From Nitrospira sp. (GTDB taxonomy: Bacteria > Nitrospirota > Nitrospiria > Nitrospirales > Nitrospiraceae), in the NCBI GenBank assembly GCA_036984305.1, contig BQWY01000001.1, forward strand, positions 3,741,501 through 3,805,500: DNA of 64,000 bases, read 5' to 3'. A program made the position numbers and the translations under genes. Below, piece after piece: positions 10,010 to 19,577 of the stretch (positions within the stretch are counted from its first letter, which is position 1; each line of letters begins with the position of its first letter). The notes beneath the pieces are model-generated. The model was not told the DNA's origin and did no database searches. It worked only from the letters and a program-made list of their open reading frames with translations.

Positions 10010-10038
10010 ATCCTATAAAAATTGTCACTCTGAGTCAA
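10010..10038 (-). promoter_or_regulatory. Strong promoter and 190-nt leader of the secreted-protein operon
   Basis: Minus strand: -35 TTGACT (10033-10038), 17-nt spacer, -10 TAGGAT (10010-10015). Transcription would start near 10003, about 190 nt before the ATG at 9813. The 345-nt gap 9814-10158 holds nothing else except an AT-rich stretch upstream of the promoter (10040-10110) and, in the leader, an AAGGAGG followed by a six-codon GTG...TAA frame (9943-9926). Confidence 0.7.
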
Positions 10039-10158
10039 GGAAATATCACACCAAATTATCCATTCTTAATATTTCGAATAAACGCTTTAAAATCATAATC
10101 TTAAACAAAATCATGCGACGAAAGTGGCCGATCTCAAGACGGAGAAGATTAGCCCAAA

Positions 10159-11424
10159 CTAATGAATAGCGGTAGAGATCGTCCGTTCCGAGACCGGACC
10201 CAAGGCCGTGACCGATCGAAAACGATCATCGAACAATCGTCTACTGAGCTGATACACCTGTTCGGGCGACACCGCATCGATGTGCGCGACGATCTCACTC
10301 AGCGACATGGGTTGGCCGAGATAGAGTTCATCCTTGGCAAGCTTACTCATGCGGCCGTGTGAACTCTCCAGCCCGAGCATGAGGCTTCCCTTGAGGTGAT
10401 TCTTTGCCAGCGTCAACTCCTGCCGCGTGATCCCCTCGCGTTGCATCCGGCGAAGTTGCCGACAGACCACCTCCACCACACGCCCAGCTTCCCGATCACG
10501 GGTTCCCGCATAAATCGTCAGTGTGCCGGCGTCTGAATACGTGGAGAGGTAGGAATAAATGGAGTACGCAAGGCCGCGCTTTTCCCGAACTTCCTGAAAC
10601 AATCGGGAACTCACGCTTCCACCTAGTACGGTATTGAGTACATGTGCCGCATACCGGTTTACATCAGAAGCTCCCACCCCCTGAAGCCCCATGCACAGAT
10701 GCACCTGCTCCAATTGTTTCTGGCGAACAAACACGCCGCCGGACACTCGTGGAGGAAGACGGCTTCCCCTTTGCGCCGTGGTGGTACGAAATGGATGAAA
10801 CACTCGCTCAAGCAGTCTGGTCAACGGCCGTTCCTTGAAATTCCCGGCCACCGCCACGATCGTGTGCCTTGGATCGTAGTGCGTTCCGACGTAGCGTACG
10901 AGATCGCTCCGACGCAACGCCGCCACGGTCTCCGGCTTACCAAGGATCGGGCGCCCCAATGGATGGTGCTTTAATACCTGCTCGGTGTGCAAATCCTGCA
11001 GTAAGTCCTCAGGGTCATCCTGAACGGTGCGTATCTCTTCAAGAACCACTTGTTTTTCTTTATTCAATTCGTGCGTGGGAAACCGCGAGCCGTGAAAAAG
11101 ATCGGCCAGGAGAGCGAGCGCCGATTCTAGATGTTGATCGAGAACCTTGACATAGAACGTCGTCGTTTCACGGCCCGTAAAGGCATTCATTTCCCCGCCG
11201 AGCGCATCCATTTCGTGGGAAATCTGCCTGGCCGTCCTTGAGCGAGTGCCCTTGAAAAACATGTGCTCGAGAAAGTGCGAGAGCCCTTCCTCGCCCGGAC
11301 GTTCATCTCTGGATCCGACGTTCACCCAAATACCGACCGTCACCGACCTGAGCGTTGGAATCGACTCGGTCACGACCCGCAGACCGTTATTCAAGATGAA
11401 CTTCCGGTACATCGCGTGCGTCAC
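10159..11424 (-). CDS. M16 family zinc protease
   Basis: Processing-peptidase/pitrilysin-type metalloprotease, 421 aa, the single-domain size that usually works as a dimer. The inverted zinc motif HFLEH gives H50, E53 and H54, and E130 in VLEEIRTVQDDPEDL is the third ligand at the expected 76-residue distance, so the site looks active. The C-terminal part has the R/Y substrate-binding region (REKRGLAYSIYSY). It follows pnp by 3 nt, a common arrangement. Start is either GTG 11424 or ATG 11412 (MYRKFILNNGLR); neither has a clear ribosome site, so translation may be coupled to pnp. Confidence 0.9.
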   Translation of the reverse strand: MTHAMYRKFILNNGLRVVTESIPTLRSVTVGIWVNVGSRDERPGEEGLSHFLEHMFFKGTRSRTARQISHEMDALGGEMNAFTGRETTTFYVKVLDQHLESALALLADLFHGSRFPTHELNKEKQVVLEEIRTVQDDPEDLLQDLHTEQVLKHHPLGRPILGKPETVAALRRSDLVRYVGTHYDPRHTIVAVAGNFKERPLTRLLERVFHPFRTTTAQRGSRLPPRVSGGVFVRQKQLEQVHLCMGLQGVGASDVNRYAAHVLNTVLGGSVSSRLFQEVREKRGLAYSIYSYLSTYSDAGTLTIYAGTRDREAGRVVEVVCRQLRRMQREGITRQELTLAKNHLKGSLMLGLESSHGRMSKLAKDELYLGQPMSLSEIVAHIDAVSPEQVYQLSRRLFDDRFRSVTALGPVSERTISTAIH

Positions 11425-11427
11425 GAG

Positions 11428-13545
11428 CTAGGTTGCCGCAGGCTCCTTGACTGGAGCCGCAGACGGTGGCGCCATCGCCTCCTTGCGACTCAGACGAATC
11501 TTCCCTTGCTTGTCGATCTCCAAGACTTTGACCAGCACCTGTTCGCCTTCCTTGACCTCGTCCGCGACAGCCTTCACGCGATGATGAGCCAATTGCGAGA
11601 TGTGCACCAATCCGTCGGTGCCCGGTAACACCTCGACGAATGCGCCAAAATCCATAATCTTCCTGACAGTGCCCAAATAGACCTTCCCGACTTCCACCTC
11701 GGCGGTGAGTTGCCCGATCATGTCCATAGCCTTCTTGGCCGATGCTTCGTCCGCAGAAGCGATCGAGATGTCGCCGGTATCCTCGACGTTGATCTTGACT
11801 CCGCACTCCGCGATGATCGAACGGATCATCTTGCCCCCCGGTCCAATGACATCACGAATTTTGTCCTGCTTGATCTTCATCGTGAAAATGCGTGGAGCAA
11901 ACGCCGATAGATTGGTGCGCGGTGCGCTGATGGCCTGAAGCATTTTGTCCAGGATGTGCAGACGGCCGATCCGGGCCTGTTCCAGCGCCTGTTTCATCAA
12001 TGCCGGCGTAATGCCACCGATCTTGATGTCCATTTGCAGCGCGGTGATCCCGTTCTTCGTCCCTGTCACCTTGAAATCCATGTCGCCGAGGTGATCCTCC
12101 AGGCCAAGAATATCGGAGAGGATGGCTACCCGATCGCCTTCCTTGATCAGGCCCATGGCAATTCCGGCTACCGGTTCTTTGATGGGGACCCCGGCATCCA
12201 TCATCGCCAATGTTCCGCCGCAGACCGACGCCATGGACGACGATCCGTTCGATTCCAGAATGTCAGACACGATCCGAAGCGTGTAGGGGAACGCATCTTT
12301 CATTGGAATGACGGCCCGTAATGCTCGCTCCGCCAGCGCTCCGTGCCCCACCTCTCGCCGTCCCGGCGAGCGCAGGGGTTTGGCTTCGCCCACGCTGAAC
12401 GGCGGGAAATTGTAATGAAGCATAAATGCACGAGTGAATTCCCCTTCCAAGGCATCGATACGTTGTTCGTCCTCCATCGTCCCAAGCGTGGCCACCACCA
12501 AGCTTTGCGTCTCTCCTCGCGTGAACAGCGCCGATCCGTGCGTCCTGGGCAAGATACCGACTTCACAGGTAATCGGACGAATATCCGACACTCCGCGTCC
12601 GTCCGCGCGTACCCGCTTGTCGAGGATCGAATCTCGCACCTCATCATATTCGATTTGATGAAAGGCGAGATGGACGAACTGCGCGCGCTTCGGGTCCTCA
12701 TCGGACTTCAGCGTCTGGGCTGCGTCGTCACGAATGGCGTCCAGGCGCTCCTGGCGCGCCTGTTTGTCCGGGATCAAGATCGCCTTCCGCATTGGTTCAA
12801 CCACGAGCCGCCGGACCTGTTCGACCAATGTCGGCTCGACCACCTCGACCGTCACCTGCCGCTTGGGCCTTCCGGCCTTCTGGCGCAGTTCAACGATTAA
12901 TTGAAGAATCCTTTTGATCTCTGCGTGCGCGAGTTCGATCGCTTCGATCATGACTGACTCGGGCAGCTGGCTGGCGCCCGCCTCGACCATCATCACGGCA
13001 TCGGCTGTACCCGCTACCACAAGATTCAATTCTCCGGTTTCGAGCAGCTCGAGGTCCGGATTGACGACGAACTGTCCATTGACGCGTCCGATTTTGATGC
13101 CCGCCACCGGATGCTCGAACGGAATGCTCGATATGGCTAAGGCCGCGGAGGCGGCCGTAATCGCCATCACGTCCGTGGTTCCCGTCTTGTCGGCCGACAA
13201 CACCGACGCGATGACCTGCGTGTCGTAGTAATACCCCTCCGGGAACAGAGGCCGGATAGGCCGGTCGATAAGACGACTGGTCAGGACCTCCTTCTCCGAG
13301 GGGCGCCCCTCTCGCTTGAAGTAGCCACCCGGGATTTTCCCGGCGGCGTAGGCTCGCTCCTGATAGTCGACCGTGAGGGGGAGGAAATTGGTTCCCGGTT
13401 TGACTGTTTGTGACGACACCGCGGTGGCCAGCACCACGCTTTCTCCGTACGTCGCCAAGACCGCACCGTCGGCTTGCTTCGCCATTCGCCCGGTTTCGAG
13501 GCGCAAGCGTCGCCCCGCCACCTCGAGTTCAACAACATGAGCCAT
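11428..13545 (-). CDS. pnp: Polyribonucleotide nucleotidyltransferase (PNPase)
   Basis: Phosphorolytic 3'-5' exoribonuclease and RNA tailing enzyme, core of the RNA degradosome. 705 aa with the full order: first RNase PH domain (1 to about 150), helical linker, second RNase PH domain (about 310-550, with FTRGETQSL and SNGSSSMASVCGG), KH domain with IRDVIGPGGKMIRSI, then S1 domain (VEVGKVYLGTVRKIMDFGAFVEV). The short C-terminal tail is Ala/Pro-rich. It lies downstream of rpsO as in many bacteria, with RNA hairpins in the gap that may mediate autoregulation. Confidence 0.98.
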   Translation of the reverse strand: MAHVVELEVAGRRLRLETGRMAKQADGAVLATYGESVVLATAVSSQTVKPGTNFLPLTVDYQERAYAAGKIPGGYFKREGRPSEKEVLTSRLIDRPIRPLFPEGYYYDTQVIASVLSADKTGTTDVMAITAASAALAISSIPFEHPVAGIKIGRVNGQFVVNPDLELLETGELNLVVAGTADAVMMVEAGASQLPESVMIEAIELAHAEIKRILQLIVELRQKAGRPKRQVTVEVVEPTLVEQVRRLVVEPMRKAILIPDKQARQERLDAIRDDAAQTLKSDEDPKRAQFVHLAFHQIEYDEVRDSILDKRVRADGRGVSDIRPITCEVGILPRTHGSALFTRGETQSLVVATLGTMEDEQRIDALEGEFTRAFMLHYNFPPFSVGEAKPLRSPGRREVGHGALAERALRAVIPMKDAFPYTLRIVSDILESNGSSSMASVCGGTLAMMDAGVPIKEPVAGIAMGLIKEGDRVAILSDILGLEDHLGDMDFKVTGTKNGITALQMDIKIGGITPALMKQALEQARIGRLHILDKMLQAISAPRTNLSAFAPRIFTMKIKQDKIRDVIGPGGKMIRSIIAECGVKINVEDTGDISIASADEASAKKAMDMIGQLTAEVEVGKVYLGTVRKIMDFGAFVEVLPGTDGLVHISQLAHHRVKAVADEVKEGEQVLVKVLEIDKQGKIRLSRKEAMAPPSAAPVKEPAAT

Positions 13546-13658
13546 ATGCGATGCTCCTTCCTGTCAACCGCACAGATGCCCACAGAGATGGACTCACGCA
13601 CCCTCGGCACATTCGCCGCCGTAAGTCCATGTCCGTGTTCACCTGTGGGTTGCATCTT

Positions 13659-13684
13659 GGCGCCCGACGCAGAAGTCGGGCGCC
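13659..13684 (-). promoter_or_regulatory. Perfect RNA hairpin between rpsO and pnp
   Basis: A 10-bp perfect stem, GGCGCCCGAC (13659-13668) with GTCGGGCGCC (13675-13684), closes a 6-nt loop in the 215-nt rpsO-pnp gap. No T run follows on either strand, so it is not a simple terminator. In E. coli the same gap carries RNase III-cleaved hairpins through which PNPase represses itself; a similar role is inferred from position and stem alone. Confidence 0.55.
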
Positions 13685-13690
13685 ACGTTA

Positions 13691-13750
13691 GCCCGCATCA
13701 TGCATGACGAGTCGGTATATGCACACCGCGTCACCATCATACATGCGGGC
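13691..13750 (-). promoter_or_regulatory. Second, larger hairpin just after rpsO
   Basis: GCCCGCAT (13691-13698) pairs with ATGCGGGC (13743-13750). The enclosed 44 nt can form inner pairing (GACG with CGTC, CGGT with ACCG). It starts 10 nt after the rpsO stop and is followed directly by the 13659-13684 stem, giving two tandem structures that could protect rpsO mRNA or be a processing site. Confidence 0.5.
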
Positions 13751-13760
13751 GAGAGTTGAA

Positions 13761-14030
13761 TTACTTGCGGATCCCCAATCGTTCACACACCGACCGGTAC
13801 CGCTCTGCATCGACCCGGCGCAGATAGTCCAGCAGCCGACGCCGACGCCCTACCATTTGCAACAGACCGCGCCGCGAATGATGATCTTTCTTGTGGAGCT
13901 TGAAATGCTCGGTGAGATATCCAATCCGATTGGTGAGAATCGCAATTTGGACCTCCGGAGAACCGGTGTCCTTTTCATTGCGACGATATTGTCCGACTAA
14001 CACATCTTTGTCCGCCTGAGCTAACGCCAT
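13761..14030 (-). CDS. rpsO: 30S ribosomal protein S15
   Basis: 89 aa, exact family length. S15 binds the three-way junction of 16S rRNA in the platform of the small subunit. The signature [24 protein letters not shown] is present, with its first part at about residues 46-58. It begins [19 protein letters not shown]. It lies between truB and pnp, the usual order, and the 5' region may also carry an S15 autoregulatory fold, which I could not identify. Confidence 0.98.
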   Translation of the reverse strand: MALAQADKDVLVGQYRRNEKDTGSPEVQIAILTNRIGYLTEHFKLHKKDHHSRRGLLQMVGRRRRLLDYLRRVDAERYRSVCERLGIRK

Positions 14031-14058
14031 GCCCGCCTCCTTCTGAATTCTCGAGTCC

Positions 14059-15024
14059 CTACGCTTGCCCTGCCAATACTTTCCGAATGCGAATTGCCGC
14101 CGCCTTCCGGTCTTTCATATCGACGCCACCAGTCTCCGCCACGGATCCGATTGCCAACAGGCGCCCACGGGGATCTTTAATCCTGACCAAGCCCGCCTGC
14201 CGGCAGGCTCGAGCGGCACTCTCCCCGATGGCGGACAGAGGAACCGCCACTCCATGCATAACACGACCCGCAACGGACTCATCGACCAATACCGCCGGGG
14301 CACCCGACAACACTTGGTCGACCGAGAAAATCGAATCGACCAAAGCGCCAACCGGCCACAGGCGCTCCACCTCGTCCAGGTTCAGAGCATGATCGAGAGT
14401 CAAGGGGCCCACGCGGGTCCGCCGTAGGGACAGCAGATGACCGCCACAGCCCAATGCCTCTCCGAGATCCGCACAGAGGGTGCGGATATATGTTCCCTTC
14501 GAACAATGCACGTGCAATTCGATGTCGGTCCCATGCATCGCCACAACCGTCAGCGCATGCATGGTCACGACTCGTGGCTCCCTTGCCACGACCCTTCCTT
14601 CACGCGCCGAGCGATACAGAGGAACGCCCGCCACTTTCACCGCCGAATACATTGGCGGAATCTGGCTGATGGTGCCAACGAAGCGGCGCGCGACCTCCTC
14701 GATTCGCTCTCGTGACAAGACCGGCACAGGCGTTTCAACCAGGACCACTCCGGTGGCGTCTTGCGTATCGGTCGTGGATCCCAGCCGGAGTACCGCCCGA
14801 TATTCCTTGTCCCATTCCACCAAGTACTCCGCGATCCGCGTGCCTTGACCAATCAACATGGGCAGGACACCCGTCGCGGCCGGATCTAATGTGCCAGCGT
14901 GTCCCACCTTGCCCCCACGGAAGATTCCCCGCACCTTGGCCACGACATCATGCGAGGTCCATCCCTCCGGCTTGTCGAGGGCCAAAACTCCATCAACGAC
15001 ACGGCTGGCAAACGCCACCGACAT
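14059..15024 (-). CDS. truB: tRNA pseudouridine(55) synthase
   Basis: Converts U55 in the T-arm of tRNAs to pseudouridine. 321 aa from the ATG at 15024, which sits 1 nt after the rbfA stop with GGAGAG in the rbfA end as ribosome site. Extension of the frame to 15267 only reads antisense-frame rbfA sequence. The catalytic aspartate is D47 in [13 protein letters not shown], with [19 protein letters not shown] at the N-terminus and [19 protein letters not shown] later. The C-terminal part looks like a PUA-like domain. A 14-bp perfect palindrome (14195-14208) lies inside the gene and is probably chance. Confidence 0.96.
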   Translation of the reverse strand: MSVAFASRVVDGVLALDKPEGWTSHDVVAKVRGIFRGGKVGHAGTLDPAATGVLPMLIGQGTRIAEYLVEWDKEYRAVLRLGSTTDTQDATGVVLVETPVPVLSRERIEEVARRFVGTISQIPPMYSAVKVAGVPLYRSAREGRVVAREPRVVTMHALTVVAMHGTDIELHVHCSKGTYIRTLCADLGEALGCGGHLLSLRRTRVGPLTLDHALNLDEVERLWPVGALVDSIFSVDQVLSGAPAVLVDESVAGRVMHGVAVPLSAIGESAARACRQAGLVRIKDPRGRLLAIGSVAETGGVDMKDRKAAAIRIRKVLAGQA

Positions 15025-15025
15025 G

Positions 15026-15460
15026 CTACTCTCCGTGTGTGTCACCGGACCTGTCGGGCTTCGCCGCCCCCCCGCCATCCTGGTCATCCGGTTCAGGCCG
15101 GACTTGCTCCAGGAGTTCGAGAATTCGGTCTCCGCGGGGACCGCTGACATCGCGATGGAAGACCAACTCTGGCGTATAGCGAATGCCCAGACGATGCCCG
15201 AGCTCGGAACGAATGAACCCGTTGGCCTTGGCCAATCCTTCGGCCAACTCGCGGTCGCTGTGTCCATTGATCAAACTTGTGTAGTAGACGCGAGCGAGCC
15301 GTAAGTCGTTGGTGACGGAGGCGTCCGTAATGGTGACGTCACGCACGCGCGGATCCCGAACCTTCCGCATGAGGATATCCGCCACCTCCATCCGGATTTG
15401 ATCAGCCACTCGTGTCGCTCGCTTACTCGCCGGTTTCATATCGACCGCACGCCCTGGCAT
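15026..15460 (-). CDS. rbfA: Ribosome-binding factor A
   Basis: KH-fold factor that binds immature 30S subunits and aids 16S 5'-end maturation, also in the cold. 144 aa. Recognised by RVADQIRMEVADILMRKVRDPRV, the DVTITDASVTNDLRLARVYY block and IRSELGHRLGIRYTPEL. The acidic, Gly-rich tail after about residue 125 is beyond the conserved fold. The ATG overlaps the stop of the upstream DUF503 gene (ATGA), and truB starts 1 nt after its stop, so all three are tightly coupled. Confidence 0.96.
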   Translation of the reverse strand: MPGRAVDMKPASKRATRVADQIRMEVADILMRKVRDPRVRDVTITDASVTNDLRLARVYYTSLINGHSDRELAEGLAKANGFIRSELGHRLGIRYTPELVFHRDVSGPRGDRILELLEQVRPEPDDQDGGGAAKPDRSGDTHGE

Positions 15461-15738
15461 CAGAGAAGCTCGATCCTGGACTGCAACACTTCGAGCGTTG
15501 GCACACCGTGAATCATGGCGAGCGCTTGATCCAGGACCCGTTGGACTCGAGCCCCTTCATTGGCCACACAGGCGACGCCCAAGGTGGACCGTTGCCACAA
15601 ATCAAGTTCGCCCACTTCGGCCACCGATACGTTCAACTTTTTCAACCGATCCTTGAGACTATGCAGAACCTGACGTTTATCCTTCAGGGAATGGCCGTCA
15701 GGCAAGAAGATTTCAACCCTGCACAGCCCCACCACCAT
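15460..15738 (-). CDS. YlxP-like DUF503 protein
   Basis: 92 aa, full length for DUF503 (YlxP). The pattern VGLCRVEIFLPDGHSLKDKRQVLHSLKDRLKK is diagnostic, followed by VSVAEVGELDLWQRSTLGVACVANE. Members sit between infB and rbfA across many bacteria; YlxP has been linked to ribosome assembly, but its biochemical action is not settled. Its stop overlaps the rbfA start by 4 nt and it starts 24 nt after infB. Confidence 0.92.
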   Translation of the reverse strand: MVVGLCRVEIFLPDGHSLKDKRQVLHSLKDRLKKLNVSVAEVGELDLWQRSTLGVACVANEGARVQRVLDQALAMIHGVPTLEVLQSRIELL

Positions 15739-15762
15739 CGTCTAACCACCCACGGCGTTCGC

Positions 15763-18348
15763 TCACAGCTTCACAGCGACCCGATCAAGGACGAAATTTT
15801 CGATCACGTCTCCGACCTTGATGTCGCTGAAATTCTCGACCCCGATGCCGCATTCGTAGCCCTGCTGCACCTCGCGGACGTCATCTTTAAAGCGCCGCAA
15901 TGACCCCAGCTTCCCTTCGTATACCGTAACGTGATCCCGCACAACGCGCACCCCGGAACTCGCACGGGTCATGGTGCCGTCCACGACATAACATCCGGCG
16001 ATGACGCCGGCTTTCGAGACGTTGAACACCTGGCGCACTTCCGCCCGACCGAGGTTTCGTTCTTTGAAGGTCGGTTCGAGCATCCCCTCCATGGCCGCAC
16101 GAATGTCGGCGATCGCATCGTAGATCACGCTGTAGAGTCGAAGGTCAACCCCCTCTTGCTCGGCCAACGACGCCGCCTTCGGCTCGGGCCGCACGTTAAA
16201 CCCGATCACGATGGCTCGCGAAGCGGCAGCCAAGAGCACGTCGGTTTCTGTGATGCCACCCACGCCATTGTGGATGACGCGTAGCCGGACGACGTCGGAC
16301 GGTAATTTTTCGACCGCCGCGGCCAGCGCCTCGGAGGATCCCTGCACGTCCGCCTTGATCACGACGGCCAACTCTTTCACGTCGCCTTGCTTAATTCGGG
16401 CATAGAGATCGTCCAAACTGACCTTGGCCGGACCGGCTAGGTCCACAGCCCGCTGTTTCTGAGCCCGATCTTCTGCAATTTCCCTCGCAATCCGTTCATC
16501 CTTGACCGCCATGAACGTGTCGCCAGCCGAGGGCACACCAGAGAGTCCGACGACCTCAACTGCCGTCGAGGGCCCGGCCTCTGTCATCTTCCGTCCGCCC
16601 GCCGGCAAGAGCGCTCGCACTCGACCACTGTACGTACCCACGACATAGGCATCACCAACATGAAGCGTGCCGTCTTGTACGAGGACTGTCGCGACGGGCC
16701 CACGCCCTCGATCCAGCTTCGCTTCCACAACCGTCCCCTTGGCAGGCCTGCGTGGGTCGGCCTTCAATTCTAGAACGTCCGCTTGGAGCAAGATCATCTC
16801 CAGCAACAGATCCAGATTGTGCTTTTTCTTCGCGGAGACTTCCACCATGATGGTTTGGCCACCCCAGGCCTCTGAAATCAAATTGTGTTCGGCGAGCGCG
16901 TGCTTCACTCGGTCCGGATTGGCCTCCGGCTTGTCAATTTTGTTGATCGCGACAATAATCGGCACGCCAGCTGCCGTCGCGTGGTGAATCGCTTCCACCG
17001 TCTGCGGCATAACACCGTCGTCTGCTGCCACAACCAATATGACCAGATCTGTGACCTTTGCGCCGCGCGCGCGCATGGCCGTAAACGCCTCATGGCCCGG
17101 GGTATCCAAAAACGTGATGCGTTTTCCGTGTAATTCGACTGAATAGGCGCCGATATGCTGTGTAATGCCACCGGCCTCGCCCTCGGCCACTCGGGTTTCA
17201 CGGAGCGCATCCAGCAAGGATGTCTTCCCGTGATCGACATGTCCCATGATGGTCACGACGGGCGGCCGAGGCTCCAACTGCTCCTCACCCTTCCATTCGG
17301 CCGCCTCTTCCAAGAGATCGTCGCCCCCCTTCTGAAGCGCCACTTCCACCTTGACCCCAAAGGAGTCGCCGATCAGCGTCGCCAGTTCCAGATTCATCGG
17401 CATATTGAGCGTGAGCATCTGTCCGGCTTCCATGAGTTTCCGCATGATGTCCGCGGGGCGCTGGCCCACGAGTTCTGCGAACTCCTTCACCGTCACACCC
17501 GCCGTGAGTTTGACGCTCTTTTTGCGGGGCTTGGTGATTTCCGTGACGGGCGTCGCACCGGTGTGGCGCGCCCGATCGTCTCGGCGATGCACCGAAATCG
17601 TCCTCAGGTCTCCCCAGCGCGTTGCGTCTTCATGGAAACGGACGTCTTCGCCTTCACGTTCGCGAGTGCCGGGCTTCCGCACTTTCTTCAGCGGCGCACG
17701 AGGCCCTTTGCCTTCGCCCACGTCCGGACCCATCGTCCCTTTTTTCTTGAGCGCGGCGGCGAGGTCGGCAGCGGATATCGTCGGCGCAGCCGGGCTACCG
17801 GCCGGCCGGCCGGCCACGGTTTCGGCGGCGGGCGATGACAGCGGCCCTGCCGAGGAAGGTGCGACCTCAACGGGAATCACCGGTGGAGCGTGTTCGACCT
17901 TGGCTTCACTCTGGGGACTCGGCGCCTCAACGACACTCGATGGTGCGGCTGCCGCTTCCTGGGAAATCGGAGCCGGGGGCGTTTCGATCGCTGACGCGAC
18001 GGAAGTGTCGGATTGAGCACTCACGTCATCGTCCGTCTTCTTTTTCTTAATTAGAATACGGCGCTTGTCGGGCTTAGCCGGCTCCTCGACGACCGCCGCC
18101 CCTCGCCCACCAGTCGATTTTCCCACGCTCGCGCCTCCCTCCCCCTCGTGCCGTTCGCCGCCCGCGTCTTTCAGACCACGGCCCCCTCCGCCCTTCAAAC
18201 GAACCAGCACACGCTCGGCGACATCCGATTCCAGCGCGCTGCTGTGCGACGCCACGGTCACGCCGATGCGCTTCAATTCCGCCAGGACTTCCTTGCTTTC
18301 CACCCCGGCTTTTTTGGCAATTTCATAGACGCGCATGGCGCGTGACAC
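15763..18348 (-). CDS. infB: Translation initiation factor IF-2
   Basis: GTPase that places fMet-tRNA on the 30S subunit and promotes subunit joining. 861 aa. The N-terminal IF2_N motif ([22 protein letters not shown]) is followed by a long low-complexity Ala/Pro/Lys-rich linker, a second IF2_N-like element ([15 protein letters not shown]), and then the G domain with [15 protein letters not shown] near residue 370, [12 protein letters not shown] and NKIDK. Domains II-IV follow to the C-terminus. Start is GTG 18348 or ATG 18336; the latter gives the more usual MRVYEIAKK. It follows nusA by 13 nt. Confidence 0.97.
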   Translation of the reverse strand: MSRAMRVYEIAKKAGVESKEVLAELKRIGVTVASHSSALESDVAERVLVRLKGGGGRGLKDAGGERHEGEGGASVGKSTGGRGAAVVEEPAKPDKRRILIKKKKTDDDVSAQSDTSVASAIETPPAPISQEAAAAPSSVVEAPSPQSEAKVEHAPPVIPVEVAPSSAGPLSSPAAETVAGRPAGSPAAPTISAADLAAALKKKGTMGPDVGEGKGPRAPLKKVRKPGTREREGEDVRFHEDATRWGDLRTISVHRRDDRARHTGATPVTEITKPRKKSVKLTAGVTVKEFAELVGQRPADIMRKLMEAGQMLTLNMPMNLELATLIGDSFGVKVEVALQKGGDDLLEEAAEWKGEEQLEPRPPVVTIMGHVDHGKTSLLDALRETRVAEGEAGGITQHIGAYSVELHGKRITFLDTPGHEAFTAMRARGAKVTDLVILVVAADDGVMPQTVEAIHHATAAGVPIIVAINKIDKPEANPDRVKHALAEHNLISEAWGGQTIMVEVSAKKKHNLDLLLEMILLQADVLELKADPRRPAKGTVVEAKLDRGRGPVATVLVQDGTLHVGDAYVVGTYSGRVRALLPAGGRKMTEAGPSTAVEVVGLSGVPSAGDTFMAVKDERIAREIAEDRAQKQRAVDLAGPAKVSLDDLYARIKQGDVKELAVVIKADVQGSSEALAAAVEKLPSDVVRLRVIHNGVGGITETDVLLAAASRAIVIGFNVRPEPKAASLAEQEGVDLRLYSVIYDAIADIRAAMEGMLEPTFKERNLGRAEVRQVFNVSKAGVIAGCYVVDGTMTRASSGVRVVRDHVTVYEGKLGSLRRFKDDVREVQQGYECGIGVENFSDIKVGDVIENFVLDRVAVKL

Positions 18349-18361
18349 TCCCGCTCAACAA

Positions 18362-19531
18362 TCAGCTGTCCACTGCACCGGATTCAGCCGCAGCCGCTTC
18401 AGCTTCGCGCTGTGCGCGGGCCTCCTCCTGTTCTCGCTGCGCGGCGGCCTCTTCCGCAAGGGCCGCGCGAATCTCCTTGTCGCGTTCTACTTTTTCCTTC
18501 TCGTATTCCGTGGCACTGATGATGTCAATTTTCCATCCCGTCAGCTTCGCGGCGAGGCGCACATTCTGCCCGTTCTTGCCAATAGCCAGCGACAACTGAG
18601 AGTCCGCCACCACCACCAGCGCGGACTTCTTTTCCTCGTCGATGCCAACTTTCTCGATCGTCGCCGGATTCAAAGCCTCCGCAATGAACACACGGGGATC
18701 CGTCGTCCACGCCACGATGTCGATTTTTTCACCCCGCAACTCGCGAACTACGGCCTGCACGCGTGATCCCTTAATCCCGACGCACGCGCCGACCGGATCG
18801 ACCGCCTTATCGCGCGACGCCACAGCAATCTTCGTGCGGTCACCCGGTTCCCGAACGATACCCTTGATCTCCACGATTTTCTCCGTGACCTCGGGCACTT
18901 CCAACTCGAACAGCTTCGCGACGAACTGTGGATGGGTCCGTGTCAGGATGACCTGCACGTCCTTCGGCGTCCGACGAACTTCGAGGAGCATCGACTTCAC
19001 CCGATCGCCGCGGCGATACGTTTCACGGGGGATCTGCTCCTGTATCGGAAGCACGGCTTCGGTCTTGCCCAGATCGACAATGTAATTACGCCGTTCCATG
19101 CCGATGATGACGCCATTCACCAAATCCCCTTGCCGTGTCGAATACTCACGTTGCACGACTTCCCATTCCGCTTCACGGACCTTTTGGAAAATCACCTGCT
19201 TCGCGGTTTGAGCCGCAATGCGCCCGAGTTCGTCCATTTCGATGACGGATCCAATCTCATCGCCGACTTCCGCCCCGTCGTCAACCTTGCGAGCCTCGAC
19301 GATCGAAATCTCCGCCTTCGGATTGGTGACGGTTTCCACGATGGTCTTCACCGAGACCACCGAAATTTCTCCCGTCTTAGGGTCGATTTCGACTTGAATG
19401 TTTTCCCCCTGCCCGAACCGTTTCTTTGCGGCGGTCTGCAACGCAGACTCAACGGCGTTCAAGACACGCTGCTTATCGATGCCTTTCTGGCGTCCAATCT
19501 CATCGATCACCGCGATCAGTTCCTTGTTCAT
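18362..19531 (-). CDS. nusA: Transcription termination/antitermination factor NusA
   Basis: Binds RNA polymerase and nascent RNA; controls pausing, termination and antitermination. 389 aa from the ATG at 19531, which follows GGAAGGT; the frame upstream to 19609 is non-homologous. Order: NusA N-terminal domain (MNKELIAVIDEIGRQKGI), S1 domain (QGDLVNGVIIGMERRNYIVDLG), then KH domains with GACVGIKGSRVQAVVREL and LAIGKNGQNVRLAAKLTGW. The tail is acidic, Ala/Glu-rich coiled sequence; the C-terminal acidic repeats of E. coli NusA are absent. Confidence 0.97.
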   Translation of the reverse strand: MNKELIAVIDEIGRQKGIDKQRVLNAVESALQTAAKKRFGQGENIQVEIDPKTGEISVVSVKTIVETVTNPKAEISIVEARKVDDGAEVGDEIGSVIEMDELGRIAAQTAKQVIFQKVREAEWEVVQREYSTRQGDLVNGVIIGMERRNYIVDLGKTEAVLPIQEQIPRETYRRGDRVKSMLLEVRRTPKDVQVILTRTHPQFVAKLFELEVPEVTEKIVEIKGIVREPGDRTKIAVASRDKAVDPVGACVGIKGSRVQAVVRELRGEKIDIVAWTTDPRVFIAEALNPATIEKVGIDEEKKSALVVVADSQLSLAIGKNGQNVRLAAKLTGWKIDIISATEYEKEKVERDKEIRAALAEEAAAQREQEEARAQREAEAAAAESGAVDS

Positions 19532-19577
19532 AGCCGACCTTCCTTCATGCGCGCCCTCGGACCAAGTGCCGCCTCGC

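Noticed and set aside
14195-14208. 14-bp perfect palindrome GCCTGCCGGCAGGC
   Set aside because: Inside truB coding sequence, no T run or known operator context; expected by chance in GC-rich DNA.
17798-17816. Repeated GGCCGG run
   Set aside because: Falls in the low-complexity Ala/Gly/Pro linker of IF-2 and is explained by codon composition.
16667-18050. Several long plus-strand frames opposite infB
   Set aside because: They mirror the Ala/Pro-rich IF-2 linker and G domain; no ribosome sites or known motifs.
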